Assembly: GCA_947258755.1 (NCBI GenBank)
Contig: CAMYJO010000009.1
Location: forward strand, 24,589-88,588
DNA length: 64,000 nucleotides
Reading direction: 5' to 3'
Origin: an uncultured Gammaproteobacteria bacterium
GTDB taxonomy: Bacteria > Pseudomonadota > Gammaproteobacteria > JAADHQ01
Position numbers and translations under genes: made by a program. Below are positions 19,908-28,732 of this stretch, piece after piece; the stretch's first letter is position 1; every line of letters starts with the position of its first letter. The notes under the pieces were generated by a model that saw only the letters and a list, made by a program, of their open reading frames with translations, ran no database searches and was not told the DNA's origin.

Positions 19908-20663
19908 TTGAAACAATGGTATGAACAGCTTTTCGAGAATTACAGTAAAAAATATGATGAAGAGTCTTTCACTCAAGGAACAATGGGTGAGTGTGACTTT
20001 ATCGAGAAAGAGATAAATCATATTGAGCGCACTCAGATACTTGATATTGGATGTGGAACAGGAAGGCATTCAATTGAACTGCGCAAAAGAGGATATTCAA
20101 TTGAAGGTATCGATTTATCTCAAACGCAAATCGAACGAGCGATTGAAAAATCAAAAACGGAAGGATTAAAAATCGATTTTAAGGTGGCTGACGCCAGAAA
20201 GCTGGAGTTCGAATCGGAGTTTGATCTCGTTATTATGATATGCGAGGGCGCGTTCTCTCTCATGGAAACAGATGACATGAATTACCAAATTCTGAAAAAC
20301 GCATCAAAAGCATTAAAACCAAAAGGAAAACTGATCTTTACAGCGCTGAATGCACTATTCCCCTTATATCACTCCGTAAAAGACTTTATAAACTCGGGAG
20401 CAGAAAAAGGTGCGACTTCCGAAAACACATTCGACTTAATGACATTTCGAGATCACTCAGTTTATGAAACAGAAGATGATTCAGGAAACAAGCTATCACT
20501 GAAATGTAATGAACGCTACTACGCACCTTCAGAAGTAAGTTGGCTGTTAAAGTCCCTAGGTTTTACCATGGTGGATATTTACGGGGCCAAGCTTGGTGAG
20601 TTTTCAAGAACGGATCGTTTAACCACCGAGGACTATGAAATGCTGGTAATCGCGGAGAGATAA
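19908..20663 (+). CDS. Class I SAM-dependent methyltransferase
   Basis: The 251-residue product has motif I ILDIGCGTGRHS near residue 43, followed by GIDLSQTQIERA and FDLVIMICEGAFSL, a Methyltransf_25/11-type Rossmann fold. The C-terminal part (ERYYAPSEVSWLLKSLGF) resembles small-molecule methyltransferases. The coding sequence is visibly richer in A and T, with many AAA and GAA codons, than the flanking roxA and acetyltransferase genes. It is followed by an inverted repeat and a gene relic, which suggests acquisition by transfer. TTG or GTG starts are unlikely because ATG is preceded by AAGGAG. The substrate is unknown. Confidence 0.85.
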   Translation: MKQWYEQLFENYSKKYDEESFTQGTMGECDFIEKEINHIERTQILDIGCGTGRHSIELRKRGYSIEGIDLSQTQIERAIEKSKTEGLKIDFKVADARKLEFESEFDLVIMICEGAFSLMETDDMNYQILKNASKALKPKGKLIFTALNALFPLYHSVKDFINSGAEKGATSENTFDLMTFRDHSVYETEDDSGNKLSLKCNERYYAPSEVSWLLKSLGFTMVDIYGAKLGEFSRTDRLTTEDYEMLVIAER

Positions 20664-20688
20664 AAAAGCTAGCAGTGTACAAGTGAAG

Positions 20689-20730
20689 TCAGATCACAGT
20701 TTTTCAATATGAGGAACAATTGAGATCTGA
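20689..20730. repeat. Imperfect inverted repeat, mobile-element-like remnant
   Basis: TCAGATCACAGTT (20689-20701) is nearly the reverse complement of AATTGAGATCTGA (20718-20730), with two mismatches in 13. The right arm continues into CCCC, giving the CTGACCCC end that often marks REP/IS200-associated debris. It follows the AT-rich methyltransferase gene and precedes a gene relic. Confidence 0.5.
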
Positions 20731-20776
20731 CCCCACATAATAATGCCAAGATGAGATGATTATTTATCTAGCCGCA

Positions 20777-20902
20777 TCAGATTTTACTGCCAGCGCCGCT
20801 AGCAACGGCTGTTGATACTTCGGTGTAATATTTGTATAACTGCCCTCCACCTTGCTTGGCCGAATACATGGCAGCGTCTGTATGCATAAGCAGCGAAATC
20901 CG
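20777..20902 (-). pseudogene. Relic of a GGDEF-domain (diguanylate cyclase) gene
   Basis: The minus-strand translation contains LLMHTDAAMYSAKQGGGQLY followed by KYYTE, a clear match to the C-terminal helix of GGDEF domains (typical form LL-ADxAMYxAKxxG). Upstream of this fragment the homology stops abruptly, with no GG[DE]EF signature, and the frame reaches unrelated sequence near 20905. A stop occurs soon after the fragment. It is therefore a decayed 3' end of a diguanylate cyclase gene, left beside the inverted repeat at 20689-20730. Confidence 0.7.
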
Positions 20903-20967
20903 CCAGTTTAGCTTGATGTGAGAGCTTATGGGACAGTAGTGAGCCTGGCCCCATTGATCGCTATTGA

Positions 20968-21879
20968 TCACGGTGCCTGTAAGCCGTGCTCGTCATACAG
21001 GCTTTGCGCCGTATTACCTTGCATGAATGTAACGAAATCCGCACCCCACTCGCCTCCGTCCGCGACGAGCCCTATGTGATACCGGGTTGTAGGGTTTGAG
21101 GGGGAGCGCTCCCCTGATTGTACGCCTCCAATATCCACGAGTTCAAATATTTCGGGAAAGATTCGGGAATAGCGAAGTGCTAAATGGTAGTAGATTATCG
21201 CTGCATCTGCGTAGCCCGCACCTATCAATTCCGGTATTTCCCTGTGGTGGATGATTTGTGAATGTATCGTCTTTGGGCCTGCCGTGAACAGTTTCGCCAC
21301 CACTGCATCTCCATCCGAACCGGCTTCCAGTGCCAAGCCTCTGGCGGCTTCCGCATAAACTGCGTAACTCGCCTTTTCGGTCACCGGGTTTGAGCACGCC
21401 ACCGTGATATCGTCGGATAGCAGGTCTGAGATAGAAGCGATACCTTTCGGATTGCCTTTGCGCACCAGGATGACATTACCTCGGCTCTCGGCAAACGGTA
21501 CGTGCTGGGTAATTAAATTAGCATCTACCAAGTTATCCAGAATATTGCCTGGAGCGATAAAGACATCCGGCTTGCGACTGATGCGCAGGTTACCTAATAC
21601 AAGGCCGTCGCCCACCAATGCATCGACCAGTGGCGCGGGCGGTGTGGTTGTATAGAACACATCAACCACAGCCGGGTTTGCAGCAAGGAAGGCGCGCACG
21701 GAGGCTTCCAGCGCCATATGGTGATTGCCATCAGAGAATACAGCCAGACCAGCCTTAGCCGGATCGCCATGGAAGTCCAACACCAGGTTGCTGCCGGACG
21801 CGGCAAAGGCGCGTACAGAATCTTCTGGGTATTGCGCGGCCTCTGGTGGCCAGAACAGAGGGCTGTTTAATGAGGTCAT
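20968..21879 (-). CDS. Periplasmic-binding-protein-like (ModA/PBP2-type) protein without signal peptide
   Basis: The 303-residue protein resembles type 2 solute-binding proteins of the molybdate/tungstate or PstS-like group: LVLDFHGDPAKAG, then PDVFIAPGNILDNLVDANLI, ESRGNVILVRKGNPKGI and the later DAAIIYYHLALRY. The N-terminus (MTSLNSPLFWPPEAAQ) has neither a signal peptide nor a lipobox, and the upstream gene ends 9 bases before it, so it should stay in the cytoplasm. It follows the Crp/Fnr regulator on the same strand and probably shares its transcript. A cytoplasmic ligand sensor working with that regulator is a reasonable inference; the ligand is unknown. Confidence 0.65.
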   Translation of the reverse strand: MTSLNSPLFWPPEAAQYPEDSVRAFAASGSNLVLDFHGDPAKAGLAVFSDGNHHMALEASVRAFLAANPAVVDVFYTTTPPAPLVDALVGDGLVLGNLRISRKPDVFIAPGNILDNLVDANLITQHVPFAESRGNVILVRKGNPKGIASISDLLSDDITVACSNPVTEKASYAVYAEAARGLALEAGSDGDAVVAKLFTAGPKTIHSQIIHHREIPELIGAGYADAAIIYYHLALRYSRIFPEIFELVDIGGVQSGERSPSNPTTRYHIGLVADGGEWGADFVTFMQGNTAQSLYDEHGLQAP

Positions 21880-21888
21880 GAATTAGCC

Positions 21889-22686
21889 TTAAGCAGCGCC
21901 TGACCCAAAAAGACTGCGCAGATGGTCGGATTGTACGATATGGATGTGCTGATTCACGGCGCGGACCGCACCCATTTTGCGCAGACGCGCCAAGCTCGTA
22001 GTGACGGTCTGGCGGCTAGCCCCGATCAAGTTGGCAATGTCCTGATGTGTCAGACGCACGTTTACGCACAACTCACCGTTGGTGGAGCCGGTACAGCTGC
22101 GTGTGCCCGATGACACTGCTGCTAAACGCACCAGCAAACGAGCGATGCGGGTTTCTACGTTGTCGGAGGCCAGCCCCGCCAAGACCTGACCTAAGGCACG
22201 AACCCGTGCTGACAAAATACCGATAGCCTTCATTGCAGCTTCCGGGTGTGCACCCAGAAAATCGATAAAGTCTCTGTGGCGGATAGAATAGACCTGGGTT
22301 GCTTCATTAGCCACGGCATAGCTCTGTCGGTCATTGCCCCTCCAGAGTTCGGCCATGCCGAAGATTTCGCCAGGGAAGCTGAACCACAGAATGGTTTCCT
22401 TACCCGTGGTCGAGCTCTGAAACAAACGGATGCAACCGCTGGCTACAATATAGACGTCGTTGGAATGGTCACCGGCACGGAACAGATGATCTCGGTACTT
22501 CAGATCCAGGTAGCGAGAGCATTTCAGCAAATCCCGCGTCTCCGCTTCTGACAGGCTAGAAAGGAAATTTGCATGAGCATCCGACCAGGCATCCCCCTCA
22601 TCCTCGATACTGAAAAAATCACTGGTCCCAAGAGTCGTTCTGATTCCTGGAAGCGGATCCATAATGTGTTTACTGATGGTGCTCAC
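21889..22686 (-). CDS. Crp/Fnr-family transcriptional regulator
   Basis: The 265-residue protein has an N-terminal cyclic-nucleotide-binding-like domain (DHLFRAGDHSNDVYIVASGCIRLF, FPGEIFGMAELW) and a C-terminal Crp-type winged helix. The recognition helix reads SRQTVTTSLARLRKMG; Crp itself has SRETVGR, so Glu is replaced by Gln. There is no Fnr-type N-terminal Cys cluster. GTG 22686 lies downstream of AAGGA. It is divergent from tctC, and the 16-bp palindrome at 22884-22899 between them, repeated upstream of the DUF3604 gene, is its probable operator. Confidence 0.88.
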   Translation of the reverse strand: MSTISKHIMDPLPGIRTTLGTSDFFSIEDEGDAWSDAHANFLSSLSEAETRDLLKCSRYLDLKYRDHLFRAGDHSNDVYIVASGCIRLFQSSTTGKETILWFSFPGEIFGMAELWRGNDRQSYAVANEATQVYSIRHRDFIDFLGAHPEAAMKAIGILSARVRALGQVLAGLASDNVETRIARLLVRLAAVSSGTRSCTGSTNGELCVNVRLTHQDIANLIGASRQTVTTSLARLRKMGAVRAVNQHIHIVQSDHLRSLFGSGAA

Positions 22687-22883
22687 TGGTAAATGTCCTT
22701 CCTACCTCTGCGATACCCATCATGGCATGTCAGGCCCTCTGTTGCTAGAGGTTATATTGTTATAAAAATGAAATAAAAACGGCGGGCTTGATACGTGTAA
22801 AGTCACAGCTACTATTTTGTTTATTAAATATTACTTTAAAGGTCTATTCCAATTTTCTAATATCGACCCACCTGGGTAAACAT

Positions 22884-22899
22884 TGTCACCTAGGCGACA
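22884..22899. promoter_or_regulatory. Crp/Fnr-type operator, site 1 (regulator/tctC intergenic)
   Basis: TGTCACCTAGGCGACA is a 16-bp palindrome with one mismatched pair, half-site TGTCR and N6 spacing, the geometry of Crp sites (TGTGA-N6-TCACA). The symmetry extends to 20 bp (ATTGTC...GACAAT). It lies in the shared promoter region of the regulator and tctC, 110 bases before the tctC ATG. Nearly the same sequence recurs at 26151. Confidence 0.65.
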
Positions 22900-23008
22900 A
22901 TATTACCGACTCACATTCGCTAGTATCAAGTCCTCAGAATGAAAAATGGCCGTTCGTAATATAAGGGGCCGGATAACCAAGATAATCCGATAGTATGGAG
23001 GAGTGACA

Positions 23009-23947
23009 ATGAAAAAACTGCTTATGATTGGACTCGGCCTTATGATGGCTGGAGTCATTACCAGTATCAATGCAGCTGAATACCCTAACCGTCCCATTAC
23101 GTTCATGACCATGACTCAACCTGGCGCACAGATCGACCGCCTGACACGTGGCCTGAGTCAACGTATGAGCAAGATTTTAGGACAGCCCATTAATGTCAAA
23201 AACGTGACCGGTTCTCACGGCACTGTCATGGCGACCGAACTTAGTAAGTCCAAACCCAATGGTTATAGCCTCGGCGTAACTTCATTAACCGCCTATACTT
23301 ACGCACCCCACCATGCCAAGCTGATTTACAAGCCTGACGACTTCGACTACCTGACGCTGGTAGCTCTGAACTCTAGTGGTTTCATCTCCAAGAAAGACAA
23401 ACCATGGAATACATTGAAAGAGGCCTTTGCCTGGCACAAGAAGAACAACAAGGCCATGGTCGCCATGTTTCATGGTGCCGATGACCGCGATGCAATTATA
23501 CGCATCGCAAAGAAGGAAGGTGTGAAACTATCGCTGATCCCATCCAAAGGCGGCCCTTCAGTCATCAAAGCCGTTACCGGTGGTCATGCTTCTGTTGGTT
23601 ACGTAGGCGCTATCCTTTATAAACACGTAGAAGCCGGTTCGATCAAGTTAATCGCTGCGGCCCTGGGTGATCGTCTACCGCCGATTCCTGATGTACCTAC
23701 CTTACGTGAACAAGGCTACGACGAGCAGGTAGAAATGATCGTCGCCCTGGTTGCTCCGAAGGGACTGGATGCTGGTACAAAGGCCAAACTCCTGGCCGCC
23801 GCTAACAAGCTGGCGAACGACAAGGAAACACAGGAATTCATCACGGGCAACCTGTTGATGCGACCGGTTAAGTGGGGAGAAGCACATGCTGATAACACAG
23901 CAAAAGAACTGTATAAGACCTTCGGTGAACAAGCGAAAATGAAATAA
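23009..23947 (+). CDS. Tripartite tricarboxylate transporter substrate-binding protein (TctC/BUG family)
   Basis: This 312-residue BUG-family receptor catches an organic acid or related ligand in the periplasm for the TctAB membrane pair. A signal peptide (MKKLLMIGLGLMMAGVITSINA) precedes the mature start AEYPNRPITF, which contains the YP-x-RPI motif of the family. The GGAGGAG sequence is correctly placed for ATG 23009; GTG 23003 is too close to it. Ligand-loop residues differ from classical tricarboxylate receptors enough that the substrate cannot be named. The genes for TctB and TctA follow directly. Confidence 0.88.
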   Translation: MKKLLMIGLGLMMAGVITSINAAEYPNRPITFMTMTQPGAQIDRLTRGLSQRMSKILGQPINVKNVTGSHGTVMATELSKSKPNGYSLGVTSLTAYTYAPHHAKLIYKPDDFDYLTLVALNSSGFISKKDKPWNTLKEAFAWHKKNNKAMVAMFHGADDRDAIIRIAKKEGVKLSLIPSKGGPSVIKAVTGGHASVGYVGAILYKHVEAGSIKLIAAALGDRLPPIPDVPTLREQGYDEQVEMIVALVAPKGLDAGTKAKLLAAANKLANDKETQEFITGNLLMRPVKWGEAHADNTAKELYKTFGEQAKMK

Positions 23948-24039
23948 ACCGTATCGCCGGACCGGAACGCGTTTCCGGTTCGACGTCATCGATTCCCTTT
24001 ATGCTCCCAGCGAAAGGCTGTGAGAAAGAGGTAAAACAT

Positions 24040-24558
24040 GTGACAAGAATAATAAGAGATGCGATCGCCTACCTGCTGATCGTCGGATTTTGTATTTTAA
24101 TGCTCACCTGGGCAATTCCAACCTACACACCTGCTTATCCAGGTTATGGTGCCTCCCCTGCACTCGTACCCAATGTAGCTGTTTGCGTTATGTTGTTCAT
24201 GGCATGCCTTTCGCTAATACGTGTAGGGGTTGCTTTGTGCATGAAGAAACCGATAGTGGTGGAAGAAAGCGAGTTCCCGGAAGACCTGGAAGAGGATGGC
24301 GGTTTTACACAGGTAGGCCGGGTGAAAATAGTCCATCTTGTCAACCTCATGGTCCCGTGCGTACTACTGGTGGTAGCGATCCAATACATTGGCTATATGC
24401 TAGCATCTTTCGCCTTCCTGATGGTTCTCCAGTACGTCATCGGTAGTCGCAAGTGGACTCAGTCGATAGTGGTATCGATCATCCTGACGGCAGTACTCTT
24501 TATTGTTATGCGCTACGGCTTCGGTGTGCCTGTTCCGGGTCCACAGATTTTCGAATAA
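24040..24558 (+). CDS. Tripartite tricarboxylate transporter small membrane subunit (TctB family)
   Basis: TctB is the small membrane partner of TctA. The product of 172 residues from GTG 24040 has about four hydrophobic segments: the N-terminal YLLIVGFCILMLTWAIP, LVPNVAVCVMLFMACL, LMVPCVLLVVAIQYIGYML and VSIILTAVLFIVM. The GTG is preceded by AGAGG; the upstream ATG at 24001 would add 13 residues without an RBS. It lies 92 bases after tctC and 28 bases before tctA, in the usual C-B-A order. Confidence 0.8.
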   Translation: MTRIIRDAIAYLLIVGFCILMLTWAIPTYTPAYPGYGASPALVPNVAVCVMLFMACLSLIRVGVALCMKKPIVVEESEFPEDLEEDGGFTQVGRVKIVHLVNLMVPCVLLVVAIQYIGYMLASFAFLMVLQYVIGSRKWTQSIVVSIILTAVLFIVMRYGFGVPVPGPQIFE

Positions 24559-24586
24559 CAATGACAATAAGCGGAAAACAAACTTT

Positions 24587-26134
24587 ATGGAAATGATCAT
24601 TGCGGGGTTGCTGGACTCCATCTCACCTGCCAGTTTGATGTTTGTATTACTCGGTGTAGCCGTCGGTGTACTTATCGGCGCCATCCCCGGCATCAATGGC
24701 CCCATGGCCATCGCTTTATTCATTCCTATTACTTATTACATGACACCTCTCACTGCCGTCGGTTTCCTGGTGGGACTGAACAAGGGTGCGTTCTTTGGTG
24801 GTGCTGTGTCGGCGGTATTATTGCGTACACCGGGTACGCCAGAAGCTGCGGCGACCTCCTGGGATGGATACCCGCTTACCCAGCAGGGAAAGGGTGAAAA
24901 GGCTCTCCGTATGGCGCTCTATAGCTCGGTAGCCGGTGACTTCATCTCCACCATTGTGCTGATCTTGATCGCTGCACCCCTTGCCGCTATCGCGTTATTC
25001 ATGGGGCCGTCAGAAATTTTCGCGCTGATTTCGCTGGCCCTGACGGTTATCGCGGGTATCGGTACGACTTCAATCTGTCGTGGGTTGATCGCGGCTGGCT
25101 TCGGCATTCTGCTGGGCCTGATTGGCACCGAACCGGTAACCGCATTACCCAGGCTTACCTTTGATGTTTATCAACTTGGTAGTGGCTTATCGCTCATACC
25201 AGTAGCCATTGGCCTGCTGGCATTTTCAGAAATCCTGCTGCAAGTGGAAAAGTTTACTGTCAAGGGTGGCAGCGCTCAGTCTGCTAACAAATTCTCTTCC
25301 AAACTCGAAGATCGACTGATTACGTTTAAGGAATTTTTCTCAAACATCAAAACATTATTACGCGGTAGTCTGATCGGCATTGGTGTCGGCGCCATGCCAG
25401 GCCTGGGTGCGCCGGTGGCGTCGTTCATGTCCTATGACCAGGCAATGAAGCGATCCAAACACAAGAAAGAATTCGGAAAGGGCCGCCTGGAAGGTATAGC
25501 CGCATCTGAATCCGCCAATAGCTCAGTGGTGGCTTCCAGCTTGATTCCTTTGTTTGTTCTCGGCATCCCCGGTAATTTGGCCGCTGCCATGTTAATGGGA
25601 GCATTCATGATTCACGGAATGCAACCAGGTCCCTTGCTGTTTAAGGAAAATGCCCAGCTCATGTACGGTATCTATGGCAGCCTTGTGTTGGCTAGCCTGT
25701 TCCTACTCGTAATTGGACGCTTCGGACTTCGTTACTTCTGTAAGGCGGTAGATATCCCCGCAATGATCTTGTACCCGATCGTGATATTCACCTGCATTAT
25801 GGGCGCTTACCTGGGCAAGTCATCCATGTTCGACGTGGGCATTATGCTCACGTTTGGATTCATCGGTTACTTCATGCGAAAGTTCGACTATTCCTATGTC
25901 GCCTTTCTAATTGGCTTTATCCTTGCGCCAGAATGGGAGCGTTCACTACAACAAGTAGTGATCATTTCAGAACACGATCCATTCATGTTCATCCAACGCC
26001 CCGTTGCCATGGGGCTGATGGTACTGACCTTATTCGTTATTGCACGTACCTTCTGGTGCAGCATCGGCGCCGGACGCAAGAAAAAACAAGTGGAAGCCGC
26101 TACTGCTGCCGCTGGGCAACACAAAGCGGACTAA
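24587..26134 (+). CDS. Tripartite tricarboxylate transporter large membrane subunit (TctA family)
   Basis: TctA is the 10-12-helix membrane permease that moves the ligand using an ion gradient. The 515-residue product has the two TctA-family repeats: GVLIGAIPGINGPMAIALFIP near residue 25 and GVGAMPGLGAPVASFMSYDQ near 270, each containing the P-G-(I/L)-G signature. NKGAFFGGAVSAVLL is also typical. ATG 24587 follows tctB closely; the longer frame from 24503 runs through the tctB stop and is rejected. The downstream hydrolase gene has its own operator, so it may be transcribed separately. Confidence 0.9.
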   Translation: MEMIIAGLLDSISPASLMFVLLGVAVGVLIGAIPGINGPMAIALFIPITYYMTPLTAVGFLVGLNKGAFFGGAVSAVLLRTPGTPEAAATSWDGYPLTQQGKGEKALRMALYSSVAGDFISTIVLILIAAPLAAIALFMGPSEIFALISLALTVIAGIGTTSICRGLIAAGFGILLGLIGTEPVTALPRLTFDVYQLGSGLSLIPVAIGLLAFSEILLQVEKFTVKGGSAQSANKFSSKLEDRLITFKEFFSNIKTLLRGSLIGIGVGAMPGLGAPVASFMSYDQAMKRSKHKKEFGKGRLEGIAASESANSSVVASSLIPLFVLGIPGNLAAAMLMGAFMIHGMQPGPLLFKENAQLMYGIYGSLVLASLFLLVIGRFGLRYFCKAVDIPAMILYPIVIFTCIMGAYLGKSSMFDVGIMLTFGFIGYFMRKFDYSYVAFLIGFILAPEWERSLQQVVIISEHDPFMFIQRPVAMGLMVLTLFVIARTFWCSIGAGRKKKQVEAATAAAGQHKAD

Positions 26135-26150
26135 GTAAAAGCGCACTATT

Positions 26151-26166
26151 TGTCACTTGAGTGACA
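26151..26166. promoter_or_regulatory. Crp/Fnr-type operator, site 2 (upstream of DUF3604 gene)
   Basis: TGTCACTTGAGTGACA is a palindrome with perfect 7-bp arms, half-site TGTCA and N6 spacing. It starts 16 bases after the tctA stop and ends 152 bases before the hydrolase ATG. It shares the TGTCAC...GACA frame with the 22884 site. A TATAAA hexamer at 26287 could be the -10 of the gene. Confidence 0.65.
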
Positions 26167-26318
26167 GTAGCGGACTAGACATCACGCTAAACTTGGGCCA
26201 AACGACTCAATGAAAAGACTGGGCGGCTTTTTCTGCCAAGCAGCAAGGGTTGAGCTGGGACGTAAATAAATCCTGTGACTTAATAGTATAAAAGATTACA
26301 AGTAAAGAGGTAGATTCG

Positions 26319-28709
26319 ATGAAAAAAATGACTGATGCGGAATTGAAGGAAATATTAGGCGACTCGTATACTGCACCTGTAGGGCTGTATGCAAAGACCA
26401 AGGACATGCCATTTCTTGGCTCGGTCACTTGTAATATAGAAGAGATGGTTGCAGGCTCATGGCAAGAAGTAGTGATTGTTTATACTTTGGGTCAATCAGG
26501 CATGGCCGATGGCTCCTGGTTCAAGGCAACCTTCCGCTTTTATTCTGATTGGGAATTATTTCAAACCACCGACCCTAAAGCCGCGAACTATGTGTCTGCA
26601 GAATATCATGCAGCAGCAACAGTCGAAGGACAAAGCCCTGCGTCAGTACAAAAACTATCTGTTCGATTCGACCAGAAAGGTCATGAGCGTCCATTCCAGA
26701 AGGCGGTCATCGTCGATACGTATGACGGCTACTTAAAAGCCGGTGATCAGATTGTTATCCGCATGGGTGATCGCCGCTTTGGTGGACCGGGTACACGCGT
26801 ACAGACTTTCACAGAAGAGTTTTTTAAATTCCGCTGCTATGCAGACCCACTCGGTACTTCACGCTTTGCTGCGGTTGAGCCTGATCTGACTATTAATATC
26901 AAACCGGGTGTACCCGCCCTATTGCAATGGTCAGGATCGCGTCTGGTCAAACAGGGTGAGAAAATACCATTACGTATTCGTGCAGAAGATGAATGGGGCA
27001 ACACCTGCTGGTCACGCCCTGACAAGGTACACGTTAAGGCAACCCTGGATGGCAAGGATTGTTACGAAAAAGACATCATCTTACCCGAAGAAGGTTGGTC
27101 TGTACGTTTGCTCGAAGATATGCCCACGAATAAACCGGGCGAGCTAGTCGTTACCGCTATCATGCCCGATCACCCTGCCGTCAAACTACATACTTTTTAC
27201 GTCACGATTGACAAGGAACTTGATTTCCCACGAATTTACTATACCGACCTGCATGTGCACTCGGAAGATACGGTTGGTACCAACTCCACCAGTTACAACT
27301 TGAACTATGGTCGTGATGTGACGGGCCTGGATGTGCTGGCCTTTGCCCACAATGACTTCAATATCACCACCGAGCGCTGGAATAAAACCGTTGAGTTAAT
27401 TCGGGAAATCACCAAAGACGGTGAGTTCGTCGCCTATCCGGGTACGGAATGGTGTGGTAGCTCCTGTGCCGGTGGCGACCATAATGTCATCTTCTTGCAT
27501 GATGATGAACCTGAGTTTCCTTATTTGAAGAATGGTGAACATGTTCGATCAGTTGACTGGAATGAAGACTCTGGAACGACCGAAGCCATCCCAGGTGCTT
27601 GGCCATTAGAAGAACTTTGGGCTGCCTATGCCCATGACCCAGAAGGTCATTTGCTTACCCCTCACATTGGTGGTCGTCGCTGTATCATGGACTGGCATCA
27701 CCCTGAATTAGAAAAATTAATAGAGATTGGTTCTGCCTGGGGCCACTTTGGCTGGTTATATCAGGACGCGATGTCTCGTGGCTACAAAATCGGTGCCAGT
27801 ATGGCTGGTGATGAACATCGTGGCCGTTGCGGCGGTGGTGTACCAGGTACAGCAGTATTTGGGACCAAGGGTGGTATTTCCGGCGTAATCTCTCCAGCTT
27901 TATCGCGCAAGGCAATTGGTAAAGCCCTACGTGCACGCCATACCTTTGCTTCTACCGGTGAGCGCACATTTGGATTAATAAGCTGTGATAAGTACATCAT
28001 GGGCGACGAGTTCGATCATAAAGGTGCTGCACAGGTAAATTATCGTTTCCTCGGAGATGTAGGCTGGGATGAAATAATCGCCTACGATCAGGATGGTGAG
28101 ATCTGGAAACGCGACCTACAGAAAGAGCTAGGTTACTCCGATCGAAAGATTCGTTTCCGCTGGGGCGGCGCGCGGATTAAAGACCGTTATCGCTGGGCTA
28201 TATGGAAAGGCAAAATTACCATTATTGATGCAGTTATCAACGAATTTGAAGGACTGGGATTTGAACACAAGGAAGAAACCTGTTGGCGCGAAAATACAAC
28301 CACCATTGGTTTCAAGAGCGATACATACGGTGATGTAGATGCCATTGAAATGGATGTTTCGCACCTGGCGACTGCAAAAATTAAAATTGAAGGCACCATT
28401 GATGGCTATGTAAAAGTCGGCGACCCATTAAAAGGCAACCCATTTGTACACTGCCCGACTTTTGAATGGGAATTCACCGGCGCAGAGTTACTGGAAGCTG
28501 CACGATTGAAAAAAGATCTTCCAGGCGTTGAAATGTTTCTAGCCATGGAGCGCATGAGTGACTCCAATTCACCGCGTGAAGTAACTGGTAATTTTGAAGT
28601 GGCACCTAAGAATGGTCCACATGGTCATCGTCCAATTTATGTCGTTGCTCGCCAGGTCGATGATGCAAAAATATGGACATCATCACTATTTATTAATTTT
28701 AAAAAATAA
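26319..28709 (+). CDS. PHP-type metallohydrolase, DUF3604 / CehA-McbA-like
   Basis: The 796-residue protein has an N-terminal beta-rich region (about 1-300, with an Ig-like stretch near 200-295) followed by a PHP-type metal-dependent domain. All expected ligands are visible: His312 and His314 (TDLHVHSED), His344 (AFAHND), Glu377 (PGTEW), His388 (GGDHNV), His449 (LTPHIGG), Asp498 and His500 (GDEHRGRCGG). Families of this type include DUF3604 proteins and the carbaryl hydrolases CehA/McbA, which cleave esters or carbamates. No signal peptide is present, so it is probably cytoplasmic. It stands alone behind its own operator and ends at a strong terminator, next to the Tct transporter. It may hydrolyse the imported compound; the substrate is unknown. 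Confidence 0.75.
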   Translation: MKKMTDAELKEILGDSYTAPVGLYAKTKDMPFLGSVTCNIEEMVAGSWQEVVIVYTLGQSGMADGSWFKATFRFYSDWELFQTTDPKAANYVSAEYHAAATVEGQSPASVQKLSVRFDQKGHERPFQKAVIVDTYDGYLKAGDQIVIRMGDRRFGGPGTRVQTFTEEFFKFRCYADPLGTSRFAAVEPDLTINIKPGVPALLQWSGSRLVKQGEKIPLRIRAEDEWGNTCWSRPDKVHVKATLDGKDCYEKDIILPEEGWSVRLLEDMPTNKPGELVVTAIMPDHPAVKLHTFYVTIDKELDFPRIYYTDLHVHSEDTVGTNSTSYNLNYGRDVTGLDVLAFAHNDFNITTERWNKTVELIREITKDGEFVAYPGTEWCGSSCAGGDHNVIFLHDDEPEFPYLKNGEHVRSVDWNEDSGTTEAIPGAWPLEELWAAYAHDPEGHLLTPHIGGRRCIMDWHHPELEKLIEIGSAWGHFGWLYQDAMSRGYKIGASMAGDEHRGRCGGGVPGTAVFGTKGGISGVISPALSRKAIGKALRARHTFASTGERTFGLISCDKYIMGDEFDHKGAAQVNYRFLGDVGWDEIIAYDQDGEIWKRDLQKELGYSDRKIRFRWGGARIKDRYRWAIWKGKITIIDAVINEFEGLGFEHKEETCWRENTTTIGFKSDTYGDVDAIEMDVSHLATAKIKIEGTIDGYVKVGDPLKGNPFVHCPTFEWEFTGAELLEAARLKKDLPGVEMFLAMERMSDSNSPREVTGNFEVAPKNGPHGHRPIYVVARQVDDAKIWTSSLFINFKK

Positions 28710-28732
28710 CAAGTGCTTTATTCTCGTACTAC

